Part shown: piece after piece, positions 59,052-64,000 of the stretch
Layout: each line of letters opens with the position of its first letter
Numbering within the stretch: the first letter of the stretch is position 1
Origin: Streptomyces sp. CBMA29
GTDB lineage: Bacteria > Actinomycetota > Actinomycetes > Streptomycetales > Streptomycetaceae
DNA length: 64,000 nt
Reading direction: 5' to 3'
Assembly (NCBI RefSeq): GCF_014596445.1
Contig: NZ_MECL01000002.1
Location: 62,001 to 126,000, forward strand
The notes under the pieces: model-generated
Seen by the model: the letters and a program-made list of their open reading frames with translations, nothing else
What the model was told of the DNA's origin: nothing
The model's database searches: none
Position numbers and translations under genes: made by a program

Positions 59052-59396
59052 ATGGCTCACTGGACCCCGCCGAACCGGGGCGTCACATCGGCTCTCACGG
59101 CCATCCCGACCACCAGCTCCTTCCCCCTCATGGGCACCGAGATGCGCCACGCCACCGCCGCGTCGACCGACGGCGGCACGCCGGTGTCCCGCAGCGGGAT
59201 GTCCAAGAGCGGCAATCCCACAGCAGGCGGCAAGGGGCTGCGCCGCAACATCCTGGCCGAGCGGGGCGGCCCCTGCGGCGCGGTGCAGGTCATGCGCCGC
59301 TACGACCCCTACCCGGCCACCGGTGGCAGCGTTTACACCGTCCCGTCCGTGTCCGGAGCGAGCGGCGAATTCCGTGCCGCAGCCGGACGCGCCTGA
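59052..59396 (+). CDS. Hypothetical protein, 114 aa
   Basis: The product is Ser/Thr/Gly-rich with a GKGLRRNILAERGGPCGAVQ segment and no recognised domain. It opens a run of seven small genes that sit between the recombination and lysis modules and precede a virion-like FN3 protein. GGAGG precedes the ATG. Confidence 0.55.
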   Translation: MAHWTPPNRGVTSALTAIPTTSSFPLMGTEMRHATAASTDGGTPVSRSGMSKSGNPTAGGKGLRRNILAERGGPCGAVQVMRRYDPYPATGGSVYTVPSVSGASGEFRAAAGRA

Positions 59397-59411
59397 GCGA
59401 AGGGGACTCCC

Positions 59412-59642
59412 ATGGCCATGTTTCTTCCGGTCGCCGCCGAGGCCGCCGAAGGCGGTACCGCCGCGCTGGCCGGTGCGGGCGGCGCCGGGGCCGGGGCCGA
59501 AGGTGCCGCCGGGGGCAGCCGCATGCTGTCCGGTCTGCAATTCGGCAAGGGCCTCGGCTCCCTTTTCGGCGGAGGCGGTAAGGGTGACGCGGATAAGGGC
59601 CCGGACATCCTGAGCGCGGGCGCCGACTGGGAGCGCTCATGA
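59412..59642 (+). CDS. Small Ala/Gly-rich hypothetical protein
   Basis: The 76-residue product is rich in Ala and Gly, with a hydrophobic N-terminal stretch (MFLPVAAEAAEGG) and a GLGSLFGGGG segment. It may be membrane-active or a virion component. Its stop overlaps the next ATG. Confidence 0.5.
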   Translation: MAMFLPVAAEAAEGGTAALAGAGGAGAGAEGAAGGSRMLSGLQFGKGLGSLFGGGGKGDADKGPDILSAGADWERS

Positions 59643-59983
59643 TTCCCCCCTCGCCGGGCAATTCCGTGAATCTGGACGAATTCAATCAGCCGCCCCCCAA
59701 CCCACCGCCCCTTAACGGCGCCCAGTTCCCCGCGCCACCCAGCTCGCCCCCGCCGGTTCCTGCCCACCCGCCGGTACCCCCGTCGGCCCCGCTGGCGGGA
59801 AGCGCCACCGCACCAGCACCAGCACCCGCGTCTGCGGGCGCCACCACCCTCGGTCCCCAGTTCGGGGTCACCACCGTCCACGCCGCAGCCGTCGCCGCCC
59901 ACAAGATCGGCACCCGCCAGTCCGCCACCGGGGCGGCCCCGAAGCCGCAGATTCGCCAGACGCAGGGATGGAGCCGTTCGTGA
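59639..59983 (+). CDS. Proline-rich hypothetical protein
   Basis: The 114-residue product is a nearly pure Pro/Ala/Ser disordered chain (about 20-75) with a basic C-terminus. No domain is recognised. It overlaps genes on both sides by 4 nt. Confidence 0.5.
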   Translation: MIPPSPGNSVNLDEFNQPPPNPPPLNGAQFPAPPSSPPPVPAHPPVPPSAPLAGSATAPAPAPASAGATTLGPQFGVTTVHAAAVAAHKIGTRQSATGAAPKPQIRQTQGWSRS

Positions 59984-60519
59984 GCACCGCGAATATCAGC
60001 TACAACCCGCCCTACCAGATTCCGGTCGGCGGGTCGGTGACCTATACCGGCGGGACCGGCGGAATGCTGATCTCCGGTGCCCGCGACATCCTGGACGCCC
60101 GACGGATGATGGATACCGGCCGTGTGCCGACGGCGCAGTACCCGGACGGTTATCTCGGCACGATTGAGTCCCGGCGCGGGGACAGACTGATGAACCGGGT
60201 CGGCACCCGGCAGAATCAGCGCAGCTACCAAAGGGGCGTGCATAAGGGGGAGCGGATCGATCCGGCGGACTACTACTGGCCGGACGATTTCAACCCGTCC
60301 ACCGGCCTGGAATTCGAGGCGCGCGGTGAGCGCTGGACCGCCCAGGGGTCAATGATCGGCTCCCCGCTCGTGAATGACGGGAAATCGGCATCGGCTCTTT
60401 CTCAGGACCGGTTCGCGACGGCCGCACGGGTCTACACCCAAGAGATCACACCCCCCTACACGAATGTGGACGAGCAGCGCCGCGCCCAGCTCCAGCGATT
60501 CCGCCCGGCGTGGAGGTGA
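59980..60519 (+). CDS. Hypothetical protein, 179 aa
   Basis: GTG 59980 overlaps the previous stop and has GGAG 6 nt upstream. The product contains YNPPYQIPVGGSVTYTGG, a charged helix and DYYWPDDFNPSTGLEFEARG, then a Tyr/Pro-rich C-terminus. It may be a minor virion protein. No family is recognised. Confidence 0.55.
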   Translation: MSTANISYNPPYQIPVGGSVTYTGGTGGMLISGARDILDARRMMDTGRVPTAQYPDGYLGTIESRRGDRLMNRVGTRQNQRSYQRGVHKGERIDPADYYWPDDFNPSTGLEFEARGERWTAQGSMIGSPLVNDGKSASALSQDRFATAARVYTQEITPPYTNVDEQRRAQLQRFRPAWR

Positions 60520-60522
60520 CTG

Positions 60523-60816
60523 GTGTACACCCAGGACTCCGTATACGCCCGCCGCCCGTGGTCGTCGCTTCAGGAGCAGCAGGTCACCAATTACCTGGCG
60601 CAGTGGACGGACCTACCGGCGGACGCGGTGCGGAATATCGCGCCGCCGATTCCGAACATCGGCCGGACACCTCCGCGTTTCGGGTACAGCTCCTATGTGC
60701 CGGGAATCGCGGACATCGTCCGCCTGGACGAGCTTTACCCCGGTTCACGGATCGACTACTCGCAGTCTCAGTCCGGATTCTCCGGAACCTTTTTTCCCGC
60801 GCTTGGAGTGATGTGA
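60523..60816 (+). CDS. Hypothetical protein, 97 aa
   Basis: The product is Pro/Tyr-rich (YTQDSVYARRPWSSLQEQQV, GRTPPRFGYSSYVPGIADIV). GTG 60523 follows GGAGGTGA. No family is recognised; it is part of the small-gene cluster. Confidence 0.55.
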   Translation: MYTQDSVYARRPWSSLQEQQVTNYLAQWTDLPADAVRNIAPPIPNIGRTPPRFGYSSYVPGIADIVRLDELYPGSRIDYSQSQSGFSGTFFPALGVM

Positions 60817-61068
60817 ATGCCGCGTGCCACGCGCAATACCGATTTGCGTCGCTCCGGTCGGGGAGACAACACGCCCGGCGTCGTCCACGGAAAGTCCAAT
60901 CTCCAGGACCAGCGTACGAAGGGCCGTTACGCGCCTGCCGCGCCGTCGTCGGGATCGGAGTTCTCCGCCGGTGTGAGCGCCGGTCGGCCGATGTCGGCGG
61001 GAGCTGATGTCGGCAAGGGGTCGACGCGTTCCGTGGGCCGGGTCGCCAAGCTCGGCGGAAAGGACTGA
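60817..61068 (+). CDS. Small basic hypothetical protein
   Basis: The 83-residue product is basic and Gly/Ser-rich (MPRATRNTDLRRSGRGDNTP) and looks disordered. It may bind DNA or coat. No family is recognised. Confidence 0.5.
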   Translation: MPRATRNTDLRRSGRGDNTPGVVHGKSNLQDQRTKGRYAPAAPSSGSEFSAGVSAGRPMSAGADVGKGSTRSVGRVAKLGGKD

Positions 61069-61072
61069 ACGA

Positions 61073-61312
61073 ATGTATGCAGCACCGCGCCGTATGAGTG
61101 CCGAACTCGCCGAGGGAATGACGGACGGCACCTGGAAGAAGGCCGTCCGCGAACGCGGCGGAATCGTGGAGCCGACCACGTACCGGGCGCGTGAGGATCT
61201 CGCCCCGGTCTGGTACGGCATTGCCGAGGCTCAGACCAAGACCGACCCGTTCGGCCGGACCGTCCGCACCCCCAACGCCGTGGCCACGCGCCTCGCCTAT
61301 CTCGTCGTCTAA
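61073..61312 (+). CDS. Hypothetical protein, 79 aa
   Basis: ATG 61073 follows AAAGGA. The product contains MSAELAEGMTDGTWKKAVRE and REDLAPVWYGIAEAQTKTDP. No family is recognised. Confidence 0.5.
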   Translation: MYAAPRRMSAELAEGMTDGTWKKAVRERGGIVEPTTYRAREDLAPVWYGIAEAQTKTDPFGRTVRTPNAVATRLAYLVV

Positions 61313-61321
61313 GGAGCCACC

Positions 61322-62311
61322 GTGGCCGCCACCGCAAATCGCTGGAATTTGGAGACGAATTCCGACCTCACCTCCGAGCCGGTCCTGCCCGCCGACCCGG
61401 TCAACCTGCCGCCGCTCGATGTGCCGACCCGGCTGACCAATCGCGGAACGCTGCCCGGCCCGGCCGCTCCGGCCGCCCCCACCGGCCTGGCGGCCATGCG
61501 CGTGGGCGACCGGGAGGTCGAGCTGTACTGGGACGCCGCCTCGGGTGTGTCCCAGTGGGGGCCGCTCTCGTACAGCCTCTACACCGGCAGCGGCGGCTCC
61601 CCCACCCTGGTCGCCCAGGTCGGCGGCAGCCGCCACACCTGGACGCTCACCAAGCTCACCCCCGGCACCTCGTACACGATCCGGGTCACCGCAGTCGGAC
61701 CCGGCGGCGAGAGCGCCCTGTCGACCGCCCTGGTGGTCACCACCCTGGCCGCCCAGACGGTGCCCGCCATCCCCCCGAACTCGGCCACGGGCCTGGTAGA
61801 GATCACTGGCGCCGCCGACGGCGTCCTCAGCCTGCGCTGGAACGCGGTCGGCGCGACCCCGCCCGTCACCTCCTACAAGGTGCTGGACGGCATCACCGTG
61901 AAGACCACGGTCAACGCGCCGACGACCACGGGCACCGTCAATGTCCCGCCCGGCGCCGCCTTCGCGGTCACCGTCCGCGCTGTCAACTCGGCCGGGGACG
62001 GGCCGCCGTCCAACCCGGCGCTGACCGGCGTCATGCCCGGCGCCACCACCGTCCCCGCCAAGATCACCGGACTGGCGCTCAACGGGGCGGCGACCACCAC
62101 CACCGTCCCGATCCAGTGGACCGCCGACCCCAAGGCCAGCTCCTACAAGGTCTACGACGGCGGCACCTTGAAGGCCACCGTCCCGGCCCCGGCCACCAGC
62201 ACGACGCTGACCGGCTACACCACCGGCACCGCCTACTCGATCACCGTCAAGGGCTCCAACGCGGTCGGCGACGGCGCCGCGTCCAACGCGCTGACCGGCT
62301 CCACCGCATAA
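61322..62311 (+). CDS. Three-FN3-domain protein, possible capsid decoration
   Basis: The 329-residue protein has a short N-terminal linker (1-45) and three fibronectin type III domains at about 47-142, 153-238 and 243-329, each with the W-x-A/S-x core and a T-x-Y-x-I-T-V-like strand pair (GTSYTIRVTAVGPGGES, GTAYSITVKGSNAVGDG). Hoc-type phage head decorations and tail-surface proteins have this architecture. TAAGGAG precedes the GTG. It may bind host glycans or stabilise virions. Confidence 0.8.
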   Translation: MAATANRWNLETNSDLTSEPVLPADPVNLPPLDVPTRLTNRGTLPGPAAPAAPTGLAAMRVGDREVELYWDAASGVSQWGPLSYSLYTGSGGSPTLVAQVGGSRHTWTLTKLTPGTSYTIRVTAVGPGGESALSTALVVTTLAAQTVPAIPPNSATGLVEITGAADGVLSLRWNAVGATPPVTSYKVLDGITVKTTVNAPTTTGTVNVPPGAAFAVTVRAVNSAGDGPPSNPALTGVMPGATTVPAKITGLALNGAATTTTVPIQWTADPKASSYKVYDGGTLKATVPAPATSTTLTGYTTGTAYSITVKGSNAVGDGAASNALTGSTA

Positions 62312-62358
62312 CTCCCGCCCACGCAGAGCCCATTCGTCACCCCGACACGGCACTCCCG

Positions 62359-62412
62359 AAAGCGCCGGGGACACCTCGTCCCTGGCGCTTTTGTCGTTCC
62401 CGAGGTGTCCCC
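62359..62412 (+). promoter_or_regulatory. Mutually exclusive hairpins before endolysin
   Basis: AAAGCGCC (62359-62366) pairs with GGCGCTTT (62384-62391), followed by one more T and then G, a terminator-like stem. GGGGACACCTCG (62367-62378) pairs with CGAGGTGTCCCC (62401-62412). The first and second arms of each helix interleave, so they cannot form together with no linker between the left arms. This resembles a terminator/antiterminator switch. Confidence 0.55.
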
Positions 62413-62444
62413 GTCCTTTCAGTATTTTCCCGAGAGGACATCGC

Positions 62445-63251
62445 ATGGCTATCATGCCGGGCGCCACAGTGCGCCTCGTACCCAACTGCACCAAGGGCGG
62501 ACAGGAATCCGTCCAGGGCGTCATTCTGCACATCATGCAGGGCACTTTGGACGGTTCCGATTCGTGGTTCCGCAATCCGATCTCCCAGGCGTCCGCGCAT
62601 TTCGGCGTCGGAAAGACCGGCACGATTTACCAGTGGGTCGATACCCAGGATCGCGCGTGGGCGCAGGCCGCCGGAAACCGCACGTGGCTCTCCGTCGAAC
62701 ACGAAGGATACGCCGGAACCGCCCTGACAGCGGCGCAGCTCGCCGCCACCGCGAAAATCATCGCGTGGGCCCAGGGCCTGTACAAATTCCCGCTCCAGTC
62801 CACGGATTCCGTGACCGGAAAGGGCATCGGCTGGCACGGCATGGGCGGAGCGGCGTGGGGAGGACACACCGGCTGCCCCGGCGACCCCATCACGGCGCAG
62901 CGGCCCGCGATCATCGCCGCCGCCAAGGACATTCTCACGCCGCCGACCAATTCGAGCTACACCGTGAAAAAGGGCGACACCCTCTCCTCCGTCGCCCAGG
63001 ACCACGGCGTCACCCTCGCCGCGCTTCTCGCCGCGAATCCCTCCTACAAGTCCCACCCGGACGACATCAAGCCCGGCGACAAACTCGCCATCCCGCCCAC
63101 GGCCGCCGTGTGGGTCGTGGTGACGAAGGGCGACACGCTCAGCGGGATCGGCGCGACGCATCACCTCACGCTGGCGCAGATCGTGGGCCTGAATCCGCAG
63201 ATCAAGGACCCGGACACGATCAATCCCGGCGACAGGGTCCGCGTCGCCTGA
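62445..63251 (+). CDS. Endolysin: PGRP/amidase_2 plus two LysM
   Basis: The 268-residue protein has an N-terminal N-acetylmuramoyl-L-alanine amidase/PGRP domain (about 1-165) with His29 in VILHIMQG, His141 and Cys144 in GGHTGCPGD as probable zinc ligands, followed by two LysM modules (YTVKKGDTLSSVAQDHGVTL, VVTKGDTLSGIGATHHLTL). It would degrade host peptidoglycan at lysis. GAGAGGA precedes the ATG. There is no signal peptide, so export would need a holin. Confidence 0.92.
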   Translation: MAIMPGATVRLVPNCTKGGQESVQGVILHIMQGTLDGSDSWFRNPISQASAHFGVGKTGTIYQWVDTQDRAWAQAAGNRTWLSVEHEGYAGTALTAAQLAATAKIIAWAQGLYKFPLQSTDSVTGKGIGWHGMGGAAWGGHTGCPGDPITAQRPAIIAAAKDILTPPTNSSYTVKKGDTLSSVAQDHGVTLAALLAANPSYKSHPDDIKPGDKLAIPPTAAVWVVVTKGDTLSGIGATHHLTLAQIVGLNPQIKDPDTINPGDRVRVA

Positions 63252-63280
63252 CGCTTCCCCCCAATGGCCGGTACCGGATG

Positions 63281-63305
63281 CATTTTCGCACCCGCTACCG
63301 TGAGG
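63281..63305 (+). promoter_or_regulatory. Putative phage promoter element
   Basis: CATTTTCGCACCCGCTACCG matches the pattern at 10672, 49527 and 53802. TACCGT (63296-63301) would be the -10 for the gene at 63367. Confidence 0.35.
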
Positions 63306-63366
63306 GCCGCCGAATTGCCGTGCACGGATGGTCGGCCCGCCCTGTCCCCCAGGAACGGACCTCCCC

Positions 63367-64000
63367 GTGTCTCCCGTGCACCGCAAGCGCTGGCTGCCGC
63401 TGCTTCTCGCCCTGGCGCTCCTCGCGCTGGCCACCGCCGCCGCCATCACCCGGCACCACCGCACCCGCCCGGCACACCCCGCCAGCGTCACCCTGGCAGC
63501 CCCCACCGCGCGCCACACCCCCTCCGCCGCGCCCACACCCCTCCCCCCCGCCCCGGAGCCGCGCGCCACACCGTCCCCACCGCGCCCGACGGTCTCCCGC
63601 CCCGCCACGGCGTCCGCCGCCCCCACCGCGCCGCCCACCGCCGAGGCCCGCGTCGAGGCGGAGCGGGACGCATCGCAGGCAGCCAACCGTGACTACACAC
63701 GCCGCGCCACCACCAGCTCCGGCAGCGCCCAGGACTACGCCCGCTCCCTCATGAGCAGCCCCAATTTCTCGTGCTTCTCCGCCGTGGTGGAGCGCGAGAG
63801 CGGCTGGTCGGTCACCGCGCAGAATCCCTCCTCCGGCGCCTACGGCCTCATGCAGGCACTGCCGGGATCAAAAATGGCGTCCGCCGGGCCCGACTGGAAA
63901 ACCAGCGCCGCCACACAGATCCGGTGGGGTCTGGGCTATATGAACAGCCGCTACGGAAGCCCCTGCGGCGCCTGGTCGTTCTGGCAAGCACACGGCTGGT
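63367..64000 (+). CDS. Membrane-anchored SLT lysozyme-like protein (3' end outside window)
   Basis: The gene runs off the window after 211 codons. The product has a short basic start and one membrane or signal-anchor helix (LPLLLALALLALATAAAI), a Pro/Thr-rich linker (about 32-110) and a transglycosylase-like domain (VVERESGWSVTAQNPSSGAY, then LMQALPGSKMASAGPDWKTS). The catalytic Glu is in ESGW. Seventy-eight bases of this domain are identical to the tape measure. It may act outside the membrane in lysis. Confidence 0.8.
   Translation, partial: MSPVHRKRWLPLLLALALLALATAAAITRHHRTRPAHPASVTLAAPTARHTPSAAPTPLPPAPEPRATPSPPRPTVSRPATASAAPTAPPTAEARVEAERDASQAANRDYTRRATTSSGSAQDYARSLMSSPNFSCFSAVVERESGWSVTAQNPSSGAYGLMQALPGSKMASAGPDWKTSAATQIRWGLGYMNSRYGSPCGAWSFWQAHGW
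63852..63929 (+). repeat. 78-bp perfect repeat, copy 2
   Basis: This part of the membrane-anchored lysozyme gene is identical to 29814-29891 in the tape measure gene. Confidence 0.95.

Noticed and set aside
62359-62412. H-type pseudoknot
   Set aside because: The left arms of both stems are directly adjacent, leaving no linker to cross a 12-bp helix, so the stems should be alternatives rather than simultaneous.
60584-62623. Long minus-strand open frame of 679 codons
   Set aside because: It crosses five well-supported plus-strand genes, has no ribosome site and encodes Arg/Gly-rich low-complexity sequence.
1-64000. tRNA genes and CRISPR arrays
   Set aside because: No cloverleaf with a T-loop GGTTCGAATCC-like motif and no regularly spaced repeats were seen; the GGTTCGAAA-like text near 16265 lies inside the group I intron.

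Overview
The window reads as high-GC actinobacterial DNA, most likely Streptomyces. The clues are a DUF397/XRE-DUF5753 regulator pair, a WhiB-family protein, frequent GTG starts and TGATG/GTGA gene overlaps. From about 10.6 kb to the right edge it holds most of the genome of a contractile-tailed (myovirus-type) phage. A tyrosine integrase beside the phage genes indicates a temperate phage, present as a prophage or phage-plasmid. No tRNA, att core or CRISPR array was recognised, so the left boundary is inferred to lie between about 8.35 and 9.5 kb. The right boundary is outside the window.

Layout: 1-8.35 kb carries host-like accessory genes: a ParB-fold protein, a STAS protein, a Nudix-like protein, small zinc-type proteins, DUF397 plus XRE-DUF5753, an RsbW-type ATP-binding protein, and a DUF397-like peptide followed by a JmjC oxygenase. 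8.36-10.6 kb is a minus-strand block of two unknown genes, a KTSC-domain protein and the integrase. 10.7-19.6 kb is the packaging and head module: terminase, portal, scaffold and a major capsid gene split by a group I intron. 19.6-42.4 kb is the contractile tail: fibres, sheath, tube, assembly chaperone, tape measure, hub, LysM, spike, gp25-type wedge, J-type wedge, gpI-type protein, fibres and a small membrane protein. 42.5-53.8 kb is replication: winged-helix protein beside iteron-like repeats, helicase loader, DnaB-like helicase, primase, SNF2-like helicase, SSB-like protein and a family A polymerase. 53.8-58.9 kb holds recombination and regulation genes: RecA, Hjc-like and RuvC-like resolvases, a RecB/Cas4-like nuclease, WhiB and SpoVS. 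59-62.3 kb holds small probable virion genes and a three-FN3-domain protein. 62.4-64 kb holds lysis genes.

How the genes work together: the phage encodes its own replisome and recombination enzymes and two regulators from host sporulation families (WhiB, SpoVS). The tail carries several cell-wall-directed activities: NlpC/P60 plus SLT in the tape measure, carbohydrate-binding modules in the fibres, and a poly-gamma-glutamate-hydrolase-like domain fused to the gp25 wedge.

Most notable observations: (1) a 287-nt group I intron without a homing-endonuclease ORF interrupts the N4-gp56-type major capsid gene, and predicted splicing restores the frame exactly; (2) a gp25 baseplate-wedge/capsule-hydrolase fusion; (3) a tail-chaperone reading frame that continues only after a +1/-2 shift; (4) a 78-bp perfect repeat shared by the tape measure and a terminal lysozyme-like gene 34 kb away; (5) mutually exclusive hairpins upstream of the endolysin; (6) an origin candidate beside the winged-helix gene.
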